A stretch of DNA of 64,000 nucleotides, taken from Agarivorans sp. TSD2052 (GTDB taxonomy: Bacteria > Pseudomonadota > Gammaproteobacteria > Enterobacterales > Celerinatantimonadaceae). Positions 18,381 to 28,106 of this stretch are shown here, one piece after another. The stretch is taken from NCBI RefSeq assembly GCF_023238625.1, contig NZ_CP096670.1, positions 609,501-673,500 on the forward strand, written 5' to 3'. The stretch's first letter is position 1. The number at the start of each line of letters is the position of its first letter. Made by a program: the position numbers and the translations under genes. A model generated the notes under the pieces. The model ran no database searches, was not told where the DNA came from, and was given only the letters and a program-made list of their open reading frames with translations.

Positions 18381-18615
18381 ACGACGTTTTTTCACCTGCA
18401 GCGCCTAATACAGTCTAACCGTTTGGCTCCATTTATTGTCATAAATATCGTGACAGTATGTGATGCTGGCAACGGTATATCCGAACAATTTATATCGATA
18501 TTATTCTTGGCAGTGGCGAGCTTGGCCTCGTCACAACAAAGACTTTAATGCCGCTAAGTGCTGCTCTAGTTAAGGCAGTTAGCGATCACCCTTTATAAAT
18601 TATGAGATTACCATT

Positions 18616-19122
18616 ATGAATAAGAAGACTTTTTTAGGCGCGTTAATCATCGCTTCAGTTTCTAGCGCTACGTTTGCAGCTGACTTAGATTGGTTCGCTG
18701 GTGCTGGCGTGGGTTACCAAGCTGATAATATTAAAGGTCAGTACACTGGCGGGGATGACGATGCTACCTTCCAACTGCGTGGTGGCGTTATTATTGATGA
18801 AAACCACCGAGTAATGGGTACTTATGCCTACATGGACGAGTTAAGCCAAAACAGCTTCCTTGCATCTTATGATTACCTATATTCGTTGAATGACCAGTTT
18901 AGCCTATTTGCTGGCGTGTCAGCAGGCGCTGCAGATAGTGAGATTAATGAACAAAGTTCTACTGAGTTTGTATGGGGTGGGCAGGTAGGCGCGATGTATA
19001 AAATTAACCGTCATTGGAGTACTGAACTAGCTTATCGCTACTTAGAGCAAGATTATGAAGAAGCTGGCTTCAAGCTAAATGATACCCAACAAATAGTATT
19101 GTCTGTTGATTATCATTTCTAA
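18616..19122 (+). CDS. Small outer-membrane beta-barrel protein
   Basis: A 168-residue protein with a clear signal peptide (residues 1-21, ending TFAA). The mature part alternates short beta-strands rich in Tyr, Phe and Gly (FAGAGVGYQ, FSLFAGVSAGAA, STELAYRYL) and ends with VDYHF; the terminal Phe is the outer-membrane insertion signal. The size suits an eight-stranded barrel of the OmpX/OmpA-barrel type. The 235-bp gap upstream has room for its own promoter. Function unknown. Confidence 0.8.
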   Translation: MNKKTFLGALIIASVSSATFAADLDWFAGAGVGYQADNIKGQYTGGDDDATFQLRGGVIIDENHRVMGTYAYMDELSQNSFLASYDYLYSLNDQFSLFAGVSAGAADSEINEQSSTEFVWGGQVGAMYKINRHWSTELAYRYLEQDYEEAGFKLNDTQQIVLSVDYHF

Positions 19123-19238
19123 CAACGCACATTGCTATTGGCTGAGCAAGGACGTCAGCCTAGCCTTCATGTAACTTTCAGATTTTTCCCTCTTAAATCC
19201 ACTTAGCCGTAAAGCCCTTCAAGCTGGAGGAACGACCA

Positions 19239-20444
19239 TTGACTAAACAAACGTTTAGCGTTTATATCTTCAATGCACTGCGTAAGTTAGTGATGTTCAT
19301 TATAGTGCTTGTGTTAGTTGCCTGCAGTGGTCATTCGGCTAGGCATGCTTCACAACACTCCGAACTGATGTCTCCACTCGCTACTTCGGGGATCCGTTAT
19401 TGGGACGGCGAAAGCAAAGAAATTACGGGTCATGATTTGGCTAGTGAATACCAACAAATTATAAGTAGCCGACAAAGCCGTAAACGTGGGCTGCCTGATG
19501 ATGTTTATCATTTGGCTTTATCTGGAGGTGGGATTAACGGAGCGTTTTCTGCAGGGGTACTTAATGCCTGGACGGTAAATGGAAATCGACCTGAATTTGA
19601 TTTGGTTACCGGAGTATCAACGGGTGCAATCGTGTCAATCTTTGCTTATTTGGGGAGTGATTACGACCAAACCTTAAAAAACTATTACACCAATACCAGT
19701 ATGAGCAGTCTATTTGAGCTAAATAGTGTTCTTAGTATGCTCGGTGGGAAGCCAGCATTAAATACTAAAGGTTTTGAAGAGAAAGTTCGTAGTTATGTTA
19801 ATACTGAAACCGTCGCTAAGCTAGCCAATGAACGCAGCAAAGGGCGGCTATTAATTATAGGCACCACTAACTTAGACAATGAAAAGATGTCAATGTGGGA
19901 TATTGGTAAGATTGCTCAGGTAGGTACTCAGCAGTCCGTTGAGATGATTCAGAACATCATTATTGCGAGTAGTTCGGTTCCAGGTGCGTTTCCAGCACAA
20001 ACGATTATTGTTGATGACGGCAAGCAACGTTACGAAGAGTTACACGTAGATGGCGGTGTATCTCGTCAAGTATTTCTTGCCCCTCAATGGGCTTACCATA
20101 GCCCATATCTAGCCGGCTTACCTCAGCACGTTTACGTTATTCGTAATGGTGTGCTAAAACCCAATTATCAGATTATTGAGAACAGCCTTACCGAAATAGG
20201 TTTGCGCTCTATTTCAACTATGATCCGCAATCAGGGAATTGGTGATGTTGAACATATTTACCATTTTTCTCAGCGCCACAAAATGAGCTTTCACCTTGCT
20301 TATATTGATAACGATTTCCCTTTGATAAGTGAAGAAGCATTTACCAAAGAGTATATGACAAGCCTTTACTATTATGGATACCAAAATATGCTAGCTAAGC
20401 AACTCTGGGAAACGGTGCCCCCGAGTTTACAATTGGCTCATTAA
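19239..20444 (+). CDS. Patatin-like phospholipase, predicted lipoprotein
   Basis: A 401-residue putative lipid hydrolase. The N-terminal hydrophobic segment ends in a lipobox (LVLVACSG), predicting lipid attachment at Cys near residue 29. The patatin core has the oxyanion-hole motif SGGGINGAFSAGVL, the nucleophile GVSTG (Gly-x-Ser-x-Gly) and the catalytic Asp in HVDGGVS. The start is TTG at 19239, supported by GGAGG eight bases upstream. The target lipid is unknown. Confidence 0.87.
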   Translation: MTKQTFSVYIFNALRKLVMFIIVLVLVACSGHSARHASQHSELMSPLATSGIRYWDGESKEITGHDLASEYQQIISSRQSRKRGLPDDVYHLALSGGGINGAFSAGVLNAWTVNGNRPEFDLVTGVSTGAIVSIFAYLGSDYDQTLKNYYTNTSMSSLFELNSVLSMLGGKPALNTKGFEEKVRSYVNTETVAKLANERSKGRLLIIGTTNLDNEKMSMWDIGKIAQVGTQQSVEMIQNIIIASSSVPGAFPAQTIIVDDGKQRYEELHVDGGVSRQVFLAPQWAYHSPYLAGLPQHVYVIRNGVLKPNYQIIENSLTEIGLRSISTMIRNQGIGDVEHIYHFSQRHKMSFHLAYIDNDFPLISEEAFTKEYMTSLYYYGYQNMLAKQLWETVPPSLQLAH

Positions 20445-20742
20445 TACTGGCAGATTTATCTTTGCGAATTCAAGTTTTAGGTTTGGCCTCTTGGAAGGGC
20501 TAAGCTCCTTGATAAGGCGTGTTATGCTCAATTAGGTCTGCTATCTAGTGATCGGCCAGCGAGTCTACATGACTTACATGACCCGGGCTTATAATCAAGT
20601 ATGTCGCTTCGCGATACCTTCGTTTATTTTGTGCTTAAAAAAGCACGCCAGTGGGAGTATCCTAAAGCCACTTTTGACTTACTGACGCTAATTAGCTTGC
20701 AGTAAGCCTTAAACCGCATGTTTATTTAGCAGTAAGGCAGTG

Positions 20743-23142
20743 ATGACTCCAAAACAGCCCCATTCTTCGGCCAAAAAGCCCATCCCAAAAAAAACGACTG
20801 CTAAAAAGCCCGCCGCTAAAACCAAACGAGCGCCGGCAAAAAAGGCGGTTAGCAAGCGCAAATCAAAGAAGGTTTCCAATAAACCTTCATGGAGCAAACG
20901 AATTTGGCGAATAAGCTGGAAGCTCGCATTGGTTGGTATGGTACTCATTGTTGCTTGGGGAGTCGTTCTTGATAGTAAAATTCAGCAACGCTTTAATGGC
21001 GAAAAGTGGCAGTTGCCCGCGGCGGTGTACGGCCGTGAGCTACAGCTATACCCCGGCTTACGATTAACGCGTAAAGAGTTGCAGGACGAACTGGCATTAC
21101 TCAATTACCGTAAGGTTAAACGGGCCAAGCGGGGTGGCGAATACGCGGTATCGAAAACTAAAATTGAAGTTGTACGGAGGCAGTTTGAATTTGCAGACGG
21201 GGTGGAGCCTGAGTTAGCTATGTTGTTGACCTTTAGCCCTTCTCGTCTGTCTAAAATTCAACATCGTGATAGCGGTGAAGAGATTGCCCAAACTCGCTTA
21301 GATCCGGTGCTACTGGAACGGCTAAATGTGGCTGAGCAAGAAGACCGTTTGTTTGTCCCCTTAAGTGATATACCCGAGTCGCTTAAGCAAGCATTGATTC
21401 TTACTGAAGATCGCCAGTTCTATCAGCACGATGGAGTATCGCCAATGGCAATAGCGCGGGCTTTAGTGGTGAATGTGCGCGCTGGTCGAACGGTGCAAGG
21501 CGGCAGCACTCTTACTCAGCAATTAGCGAAGAACTTTTTCTTAACCCGTGATCGTACCTTATGGCGAAAACTGCAAGAAGCATACATGGCGTTACTGATT
21601 GATTTTCGTTACGGTAAAGACGAGATACTCGAGAGCTATTTCAACGAAGTTTACTTAGGTCAAAATGGGAGTAATGCGGTACATGGCATTGGCTTAGCCA
21701 GTTATTTTTATTTTGGCCGACCAGTCAACGATTTGTCGATAGAGCAAGTGGCTTTGCTGGTGGCTATTATTAAAGGGCCTTCTTATTATGACCCTTGGCG
21801 ACGCGAGCAACGCGCGCTTAATCGACGAGATTTAGTATTGCGAATATTAGCTGAAGAAGGTGAGATATCGGCCGAGCGATATCAGCTAGCGGTGAAACAG
21901 CCTTTAGGTTTAAGCCTGCGTGGCAGCATGGGTTATCAAAGAACCCCTGGTTTTGTTTCTTTAGTGCGCCGTGAACTTCAACAGCATGCCGGGAATTGGC
22001 GAAATTATAATGGTGTTAAAGTATTTACGACTTTAGATCCATTATCGCAGCGTCATGCGCAAACTGCCGCTTATACGGTGCTAGAACAGCTCGATAAGGG
22101 CGGTAAAAAACAATTAGAAACCGCCATGGTGATCAGTGAACGTCACAGTGGCGCGATTAGAGCGCTGATAGGTGGGCGAGAAAAGAACAATCAAGGCTTT
22201 AATCGCGCCTTAGATGCCCGCCGTCAAATCGGTTCGTTGGTAAAACCCTTTGTCTATTTAACAGCTTTAGAGCAAGGTCATCAATTGGGAGAACTCTTAG
22301 ATAACAGTCCTCTATCAGTGCCTTTAGATGATGGAACTAAGTGGCAACCGAACAACTACGACAAAACGTTTAGCCAGCCAGTGATGCTAGTACGGGCCTT
22401 GGCGGAGTCTCTCAACGTACCTACAGTTCGCTTAGGCCTCGAAGTCGGGGTTGATTCAGTGGTGGATACCCTTAGAAAAGCCGGTTTAGAAGAAGATACA
22501 CAGCCCTATCCTGCCTTATTATTGGGGAGTTTAAGTTTATCGCCGTTTCAAGTTGCGCAACTTTACCAAACTCTTGGTGGTGATGGTGAGCACCGCCCCT
22601 TATATGCAGTGCACCAAGTCAATGACGGTCAGGGCAATGTGTTGTATAAAGCAGATGTCAGCGCCGAGCGCCGCTGGTCAGAAATGAGTAACTACTTGAC
22701 CCTGTATGGAATGACCGAGGTGACCCGCAGCGGCACGGCTCGTTCATTAAAGTGGCGAATTCCCAAAGTAGATTTAGCCGGTAAAACCGGCACGACTAAC
22801 GAATTACGTGATAGCTGGTATGTGGGGATCGATCAGCGAGAGATTGTCACTGTTTGGGTGGGTAGAGATGATAATAAACCTGCCGCAGTGACGGGATCAG
22901 CGGCAGCCTTGCCGGTGTACGCGGCGTACTTAAAAACCTCTTACCCGCAATCTCTTAGAGCGATGCAGCCCGAGCAACTTAGTTGGGTACATTTCGCCCA
23001 AGCGAACGGGCGGCCGACCTCGGCAGGTTGCGGAGAGTCTAGCTTACTGCCTGCGCCTCGTCGTCAAGCCGACTTGGCTGAAGGATGTGTACAACAAAGC
23101 GCTAAAAAAGCAACAAGCTGGCTGAAAAGTTTATTTAATTAA
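20743..23142 (+). CDS. mrcB: Penicillin-binding protein 1B (bifunctional peptidoglycan synthase)
   Basis: Builds and cross-links peptidoglycan. The cytoplasmic tail is very Lys-rich, followed by a transmembrane helix (about residues 60-78), a UB2H-type domain, then the glycosyltransferase domain with EDRQFYQHDGVSPMAIARAL, GGSTLTQQLAKNFFL and FNEVYLGQNG. The transpeptidase domain has the SxxK motif in GSLVKPF, SLN, and KTGTT. The 799-residue length is normal. The GTG at 20740 directly before the ATG is an alternative start; AAGG at 20734 fits the ATG better. The LpoB activator is not in the window. Confidence 0.95.
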   Translation: MTPKQPHSSAKKPIPKKTTAKKPAAKTKRAPAKKAVSKRKSKKVSNKPSWSKRIWRISWKLALVGMVLIVAWGVVLDSKIQQRFNGEKWQLPAAVYGRELQLYPGLRLTRKELQDELALLNYRKVKRAKRGGEYAVSKTKIEVVRRQFEFADGVEPELAMLLTFSPSRLSKIQHRDSGEEIAQTRLDPVLLERLNVAEQEDRLFVPLSDIPESLKQALILTEDRQFYQHDGVSPMAIARALVVNVRAGRTVQGGSTLTQQLAKNFFLTRDRTLWRKLQEAYMALLIDFRYGKDEILESYFNEVYLGQNGSNAVHGIGLASYFYFGRPVNDLSIEQVALLVAIIKGPSYYDPWRREQRALNRRDLVLRILAEEGEISAERYQLAVKQPLGLSLRGSMGYQRTPGFVSLVRRELQQHAGNWRNYNGVKVFTTLDPLSQRHAQTAAYTVLEQLDKGGKKQLETAMVISERHSGAIRALIGGREKNNQGFNRALDARRQIGSLVKPFVYLTALEQGHQLGELLDNSPLSVPLDDGTKWQPNNYDKTFSQPVMLVRALAESLNVPTVRLGLEVGVDSVVDTLRKAGLEEDTQPYPALLLGSLSLSPFQVAQLYQTLGGDGEHRPLYAVHQVNDGQGNVLYKADVSAERRWSEMSNYLTLYGMTEVTRSGTARSLKWRIPKVDLAGKTGTTNELRDSWYVGIDQREIVTVWVGRDDNKPAAVTGSAAALPVYAAYLKTSYPQSLRAMQPEQLSWVHFAQANGRPTSAGCGESSLLPAPRRQADLAEGCVQQSAKKATSWLKSLFN

Positions 23143-23170
23143 GCAATCATTTATCGAATAAGGACTCGTC

Positions 23171-23824
23171 ATGTTACAAGCAAATCAAGCGCAAGTAATG
23201 TTGCAACTGCAAGACAATATGAACGCTAAAGTAAATCCTGATTGGTTAATCACTGGTTCTCCATTTTTGCGGGCGGTGGTGATTGAAGGGGCGGAAGCGA
23301 TTGAGCATCACGGCTGGAAGTGGTGGAAAAAGCAAGATTGCGACCTAGAGCAACTGCAAATGGAGTTAGTGGATATTTGGCACTTTGTATTGTCAGAATT
23401 ATTGTTACAAGCAGATGGGAGTCACTCCGCAGCTCAAGCCTATATCTTTGCTAATATCGACCAAGCGACTATAGATTTTGACGGTAAACAATGGCAGTTT
23501 GCAGAGCTTAACTTGCTTGAAAAGCTAGAATTAATGATTGGCTTAGCGGCGGCCAAGCGCACTAGCATCGGTTTGTTTTCTGCTTTGTTGAAAGATTGCC
23601 AAATGAACTGGCCAGATTTATACGTGCAGTATGTCAGTAAAAATGTATTGAATTTCTTCCGTCAAGACAATGGATACAAACAAGGCACTTACCGAAAGGT
23701 ATGGGATGGCCGTGAAGATAACGAACACTTAGTCGAATTAATGGGCTGCCTAGACATCGGTTCAACTAGCTTCCAAGAAAATCTCTATGAAGCCCTGCAT
23801 CAACGTTATGGCTTATCCAAATAG
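23171..23824 (+). CDS. Dimeric all-alpha dUTP diphosphatase
   Basis: Hydrolyses dUTP to dUMP and pyrophosphate, keeping uracil out of DNA. This is the dimeric, all-alpha type, not the common trimeric Dut. VIEGAEAIEHHGWKWWKK and MELVDIWHFVLSE supply the metal-binding Glu and Asp residues, and NFFRQDNGYKQGTYRKVWDG is characteristic of the family. The length is 217 residues. It follows mrcB by 28 bp and may be cotranscribed. A bulged hairpin lies just after it. Confidence 0.85.
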   Translation: MLQANQAQVMLQLQDNMNAKVNPDWLITGSPFLRAVVIEGAEAIEHHGWKWWKKQDCDLEQLQMELVDIWHFVLSELLLQADGSHSAAQAYIFANIDQATIDFDGKQWQFAELNLLEKLELMIGLAAAKRTSIGLFSALLKDCQMNWPDLYVQYVSKNVLNFFRQDNGYKQGTYRKVWDGREDNEHLVELMGCLDIGSTSFQENLYEALHQRYGLSK

Positions 23825-23855
23825 CTTTAGATGATTATTCTGAATATGTAGTGAA

Positions 23856-23895
23856 TTGTACCAAGTTGGTGTGTTGTTGCGCCCAATTGGTACAA
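23856..23895. repeat. Long hairpin after the dUTPase gene
   Basis: TTGTACCAA pairs perfectly with TTGGTACAA, and the stem continues inward with TTGG/CCAA after a single bulged G, about 13 bp in total with a loop of about 13. No T-run follows on either strand, so it is not a standard terminator; it could protect the mRNA end or bind a protein. Confidence 0.6.
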
Positions 23896-24134
23896 AGCCG
23901 ACAATTAGCCAGCAGCTTGCATTTATAGAGCATTTACCGGTAAAGATGAAAGTGTTGCTGAATGATAATTAATGAATTATTTATCTAAATGCGACGGGCT
24001 GGTTTTCACCTTTTGGTTTTTTTTGCTGTTGTTGGCTGTTGCTTGATCTTGGTCTTGTTATTGCAATCTTACTATTGTGAGTTTAAGCGTAGTGCTTAAT
24101 ACCGACATAATGTTAAGTAGTAGGGGTGTATATT

Positions 24135-24233
24135 ATGGCTGTTTCAAGTTTTAGAGGTGCTTCTGGTGCCAGTTTTTGTCCGAGTAAATCAACAGACCAA
24201 CAAACGCGTAAAGCGGCTAAACCGATTAGCTAA
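24135..24233 (+). CDS. Possible 32-residue small protein
   Basis: A short frame starting ATG at 24135 with AGGGG eight bases upstream and ending TAA at 24231-24233. The product is rich in Ser, Ala and Lys with one Cys (SFCPSKSTDQ) and has no membrane segment. It sits in a 650-bp stretch otherwise without genes between the dUTPase and the next small gene. Support is only the start signal and position, so it may be chance. Confidence 0.35.
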   Translation: MAVSSFRGASGASFCPSKSTDQQTRKAAKPIS

Positions 24234-24471
24234 CTACAGCGTGTTTAATCTTACCTAGAGCGTCTGCATTGTCGTGGGCGTTTCTATGCTATGCCTGATA
24301 GAAATTAAATATTTCATTCTTCCTCACTCTTAAGTGAAGGAAAAACTTCACCTTTTACTCTTTCTGCAGAATTTCTTCTAATTAGCTCAAAATATCTGAA
24401 ATATTACCACGCTCTGGTAGGTCTTTTAGATTATGGCTGCGCAGTCTTGGCTCATTACCAGGAGAAACAAT

Positions 24472-24663
24472 ATGAAAGCCTTTACTACAACATTACTCAG
24501 TGTGATTTTCGGTACAGTATTACTGTTTAGTACTGCTACTCAAGCGTCGATTAGCCCCGCAGTTGGTGCTCAAGATAGTTTGCAAATAGGGCCCAGTGGT
24601 GTTGATCGCCATACCTGTCAGCGAGAGAAAATGCGTGGCGAAGTACAATCACCATTTTGTTAG
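24472..24663 (+). CDS. Small exported protein, 63 residues
   Basis: The start at 24472 has a strong ribosome binding site (AGGAGA, eight bases before). The first 24 residues form a convincing signal peptide (hydrophobic core LLSVIFGTVLLFS, then TQA and SIS). The mature peptide is about 39 residues with two Cys (HTCQR and the final Cys), which could form a disulphide. A frame open upstream would add 13 residues from 24433 but lacks a signal. A textbook terminator follows. I do not recognise the family. Confidence 0.75.
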   Translation: MKAFTTTLLSVIFGTVLLFSTATQASISPAVGAQDSLQIGPSGVDRHTCQREKMRGEVQSPFC

Positions 24664-24680
24664 GCAGTGCGATAACACTA

Positions 24681-24710
24681 AAAGCGATGTAGGTTTACAT
24701 CGCTTTTTAT
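24681..24710 (+). terminator. Intrinsic terminator after the small exported protein
   Basis: Stem AAAGCGATGTA, loop GGTT, TACATCGCTTT (11 bp, perfect), then TTATCTTT. It confirms that a transcript ends here. Confidence 0.93.
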
Positions 24711-24756
24711 CTTTAGCTTGCTAGATTATCGTCAAACTCCATTCACTCATTCTTAA

Positions 24757-24951
24757 CTAAGCCCTTGGGCGATAGCTGTCGTTAAATGCAGAACATTCAA
24801 AGTCATCAACCAACCAAGCTTGAGTCTCATTGGTAACGATTATTTGTTTAGCTAGTGGGTAATCCCGCGGGCTACTTGACAGTACTTTTACAGATGATTT
24901 AACCGTTGGCTTTTGGCTCAAAAACGTTTCTTTTTGGATTGCTTCAAACAT
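24757..24951 (-). CDS. Small protein of unknown function, 64 residues
   Basis: Begins with ATG at 24951, preceded by AGGAG at six bases, a strong start signal. The product has no membrane segment and includes SSPRDYPLAKQIIVTNETQA and a single Cys (FECSAF). It is convergent with the small exported protein, about 50 bp beyond that gene's terminator. I do not recognise it. The start signal and intact frame make it likely to be translated. Confidence 0.6.
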   Translation of the reverse strand: MFEAIQKETFLSQKPTVKSSVKVLSSSPRDYPLAKQIIVTNETQAWLVDDFECSAFNDSYRPRA

Positions 24952-25164
24952 AACGAACTCCTAGTTTAATGTTTGCGCCTTAATAGGGCGCTTTAGCTGC
25001 ATTTTTAATCCGCCCGCAAGTTAGCGATAAATCGGCGGTAGAACCAAATTACCATTTTGGCCATCTAGATGTCTAATTTATTTATGCACATATAATAACA
25101 ATTAGTTATTAATTGTCGCGTTTATCGGTAGAATTCGAGGATGTGGATAACTTAAAAGCTCTCG

Positions 25165-25539
25165 ATGATGTTAAAGCTGTTTTTCATGCTGGTGGCTTGG
25201 ATATCGGTATTGTTAGGTACCTTAGGTATCTTTTTGCCGCTGTTACCTACCACTCCGTTTATATTGCTAGCAGTCGTGCTGTTTTCTAAAAGCTCGCCGC
25301 GTTTTGAATTATGGCTGCTGCAACATAAAGTATTTGGCCCCCTAATTAATAATTGGCAACGCTATGGTGTTGTTAGTCTAAAAGCCAAATGCAGTGCCAC
25401 GCTAATGGTAGTGATTTCGGCTGGGCTTATGATGTGGATGAATGTGCCGTTGTTTGCTCGAATCATCGCGGGTAGCTGTTTATTTTTAGTTATGTGCTTT
25501 TTGTGGAGTCGGCCTTCAAACAAAGAAAATATTCGATAA
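25165..25539 (+). CDS. YbaN family inner-membrane protein (DUF454)
   Basis: A 124-residue integral membrane protein with about three hydrophobic helices. GTLGIFLPLLPTTPFILLAVVLFSKSSPRFELWLLQHKVFGPLINNW carries the pattern of the DUF454/YbaN family (the PLLPTTPF and SSPRF segments, with WLL and a later W). Its function is unknown. The ORF starts ATGATG; either Met could be used. The next small gene begins about 60 bp downstream on the same strand. Confidence 0.85.
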   Translation: MMLKLFFMLVAWISVLLGTLGIFLPLLPTTPFILLAVVLFSKSSPRFELWLLQHKVFGPLINNWQRYGVVSLKAKCSATLMVVISAGLMMWMNVPLFARIIAGSCLFLVMCFLWSRPSNKENIR

Positions 25540-25598
25540 TATCCTCTCCTTTGTCTATAGTTTTAATATTATCAATAGTGGCGATTCAAGGAGTCGGC

Positions 25599-25880
25599 AT
25601 GCGCTCAATCCAACTCGGCTTATTACTCTTAGTTATCGCCATTAGTGTCTTGGCTGGCAATGGCAGCGAAGTGTCTAACATTAACTGCAGTGGTACTTGG
25701 ATCCGTTCAGAAACTGACAAGCTAACGTTGATCAGCGCGTGTGGGAAGGCTGAGTACTCGGAAGTGGTAAGTGGTGATAATAATAATAAGTTAGAAGGCT
25801 TGCTCTACACGATTGATGGCAAGCGATATGTTATCTATTTAAAAACAGGCCGAGTTACAAAAATAGAGTGGTTACACTAA
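25599..25880 (+). CDS. Small exported protein, 93 residues
   Basis: The ATG at 25599 has AAGGAG seven bases upstream and starts a typical signal peptide (IQLGLLLLVIAISVLA, then GNG). An upstream in-frame start at 25494 would overlap the YbaN gene and lacks this signal, so I reject it. The mature domain has two Cys (NINCSG and SACGKA) and a beta-rich C-terminus (YTIDGKRYVIYLKTGRV). Probably periplasmic; family not recognised. Confidence 0.72.
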   Translation: MRSIQLGLLLLVIAISVLAGNGSEVSNINCSGTWIRSETDKLTLISACGKAEYSEVVSGDNNNKLEGLLYTIDGKRYVIYLKTGRVTKIEWLH

Positions 25881-25901
25881 GCAATTATCGCTTTAACTAC
25901 C

Positions 25902-25935
25902 GCCCATTCTTAGCCATATGAGACTAAGAATGGGC
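25902..25935. terminator. Hairpin terminator between convergent genes
   Basis: Stem GCCCATTCTTAG with CTAAGAATGGGC (12 bp, perfect) and a 10-base loop, between the small exported protein and hemL, which converge here. T-runs are weak on both sides, but position suggests shared termination. Confidence 0.75.
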
Positions 25936-25945
25936 TGTTAAGTAC

Positions 25946-27229
25946 TTATTTCAATTTAGCAAAACAGCGTTCAGCAGCGGCGATGGTTGCGTCAATATCA
26001 GCCTCACTATGGGCGTAAGAAGTAAACGACGCTTCAAAAGCTGACGGTGCCAAGTAGATGCCTTCTTCTAACATCATATGAAAAAATTGCTTAAAGCGCT
26101 CAGCATCACATGCGCACGCTTGGGCAAAGTTACTAACACTGTCTTCCTCGGTAAAGAAAAAGCCTAGCATTGCGCCTGCTTGGTTTACTGTTAGCGGAAT
26201 GCCTTGGCGTTTAGCCGCGGCTTTCAAACCGCTTGCTAAACGTTCGGTAATGGCATTTAAGTGTTGATGTACAGCAGGATCGCGCAGTGCGGTTAAGGCT
26301 GCTAAACCTGCCGCCATAGCAATAGGGTTGCCTGATAATGTTCCTGCTTGATATACCGGGCCAACAGGGGCGAGGTAAGCCATGATTTCTTTACTGCCGC
26401 CAAAGGCGCCAACTGGCATACCTCCACCAATCACTTTGCCCAAGCAGGTTAAATCTGGTTCTACTTGGTAATGCGCTTGCGCACCGCCGAGCGAGACACG
26501 AAAACCGGTCATAACTTCATCGATAATAAACACGGCTTGGTACTTATCACAGATTGCGCGAAGGCCTTGTAAAAAGCCTTCTACAGGGGGGATACAATTC
26601 ATGTTGCCGGCCACTGGTTCAACGATAATACAGGCTATATCGTCAGGGTATTCAGCAAACAAGGCTTCTACCGAAGCTAAATCATTATACGTGGCAGTCA
26701 GTGTATGTTGGGCTAAATCAGCAGGAATACCTGGCGAGCTGGGCTGGCCAAGAGTGAGCGCACCTGAGCCTGCCTTCACTAACAGTGAATCTGCATGGCC
26801 ATGGTAACAACCTTCAAACTTCAAAATTTTATCGCGTCCGGTGTAGCCTCGGGCTAAACGAATTGCACTCATGGTGGCTTCAGTGCCTGAGTTCACCATA
26901 CGAACTTGGTCCATTGACGGCACTAACTCGCACACTAAGTTAGCCATTTCTATTTCAGCCGCAGTAGGCGCACCAAAACTTAAGCCTTTAGCGGCGGCAT
27001 CCACTACAGCTTGGTAGACCGCGGGGTGGTTATGTCCCAAGATCATTGGTCCCCAAGAACCCACATAATCTATATAGCTTTTACCATCGGCATCAAAAAT
27101 GCGGGCGCCATCGGCTCGTTCAATAAATACCGGTGTACCGCCAACGCCATTAAATGCGCGAACCGGAGAGTTTACGCCGCCGGGAATGGTTTGCTGGGCT
27201 TGGCTAAATAATTGTTCTGAACGAGACAT
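25946..27229 (-). CDS. hemL: Glutamate-1-semialdehyde 2,1-aminomutase
   Basis: PLP enzyme that converts glutamate-1-semialdehyde to 5-aminolevulinate, the entry to heme and B12 tetrapyrroles. [13 protein letters not shown] opens the protein. [29 protein letters not shown] (Asp that holds the pyridine ring) and [16 protein letters not shown] (PLP-binding Lys) follow, with [15 protein letters not shown] after. It has 427 residues, full length. A single-gene unit with divergent promoter space to the DUF6776-like gene. Confidence 0.98.
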   Translation of the reverse strand: MSRSEQLFSQAQQTIPGGVNSPVRAFNGVGGTPVFIERADGARIFDADGKSYIDYVGSWGPMILGHNHPAVYQAVVDAAAKGLSFGAPTAAEIEMANLVCELVPSMDQVRMVNSGTEATMSAIRLARGYTGRDKILKFEGCYHGHADSLLVKAGSGALTLGQPSSPGIPADLAQHTLTATYNDLASVEALFAEYPDDIACIIVEPVAGNMNCIPPVEGFLQGLRAICDKYQAVFIIDEVMTGFRVSLGGAQAHYQVEPDLTCLGKVIGGGMPVGAFGGSKEIMAYLAPVGPVYQAGTLSGNPIAMAAGLAALTALRDPAVHQHLNAITERLASGLKAAAKRQGIPLTVNQAGAMLGFFFTEEDSVSNFAQACACDAERFKQFFHMMLEEGIYLAPSAFEASFTSYAHSEADIDATIAAAERCFAKLK

Positions 27230-27377
27230 AAAGCATCCTATTAAATCTTAGTTACTGGCCGCTGAGGCACTAAATTGGGCTCACTATAACAAACTATCAA
27301 CTTGGGCTAAATCTCTGGTTTGTTGCTAGCCTTAATTCTCGGTAAACTATCGGTTTTTCCGAGTAAGCGGGTACAAA

Positions 27378-28049
27378 GTGGCGAAGCCAAAGTTGTTAGT
27401 GGTAAGTTTGATAGGGGCATTGGCTTTAACCGGCGTATACGGCTTGTCGGTGGTCGTAGAAGAAAAAGACCAAATGATTAGTCAATTGCAACGGCAACTC
27501 TCTCACTCGCTAGACAGTCAATCGGTGTTGCAACAGCGTTTATCTATGGTTCAACTCGAACAAGATACCAGCCTTGCAGAGCTCGCGCTGTTCAATCAAA
27601 AGGTTGACCAGCTTAGTGAGCAAAATGTGGCACTAACCGAAGAGTTACTGATTTACCGAAAAATCATGGCACCAGAGCAACAGGCTGGTGGTATGAAGAT
27701 AGAGCAGTTTCATATCGAAGCAATGTTAAGCCCAGGCTACTTTCGAGTGCAAGTATTGCTGATGCAAGTGGCTCGTAATAAGCGTTGGTTAAGTGGAGAG
27801 TTAGAGTTAGTCGTAATTGGTAGTCAAGACCAGCAGCCTATGCAATATCGTTTAGATGAGTTACAAGTACAAGCCACTCCTCTTAGCTTTAAGTTTCGTT
27901 ATTTCCAAGAAGTGAACACAGACCTTAAACTACCTGAAGGTTTTTTGGCTGAGCGTATCGAGCTAACAGCCAAGGTAGATGGCAATAAATGGAATAAAAA
28001 AGCCGAGATCGTTTATCAGCAAAGTTGGCCAGATCCGGGTAATACTTGA
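27378..28049 (+). CDS. DUF6776-like membrane-anchored coiled-coil protein
   Basis: A 223-residue protein with an N-terminal anchor or signal segment (about residues 5-25), a coiled coil of about 65 residues (EKDQMISQLQRQL through LTEELLIYRKIMAP), and a beta-rich C-terminal domain. The YRKIMAPE junction and overall layout match the DUF6776 family as I know it. It starts with GTG at 27378. It precedes erpA by about 57 bp, an arrangement seen in related bacteria. Function unknown. Confidence 0.72.
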   Translation: MAKPKLLVVSLIGALALTGVYGLSVVVEEKDQMISQLQRQLSHSLDSQSVLQQRLSMVQLEQDTSLAELALFNQKVDQLSEQNVALTEELLIYRKIMAPEQQAGGMKIEQFHIEAMLSPGYFRVQVLLMQVARNKRWLSGELELVVIGSQDQQPMQYRLDELQVQATPLSFKFRYFQEVNTDLKLPEGFLAERIELTAKVDGNKWNKKAEIVYQQSWPDPGNT

Positions 28050-28106
28050 ACTAATTACTCAGGTATTACATAATCCGCTTTAGTTAACGTTTTTAAGGAA
28101 TACACC

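Noticed and set aside
25494-25598. Longer start for the 93-residue exported protein
   Set aside because: It overlaps the YbaN gene and lacks a ribosome binding site, while 25599 has AAGGAG and a good signal peptide.
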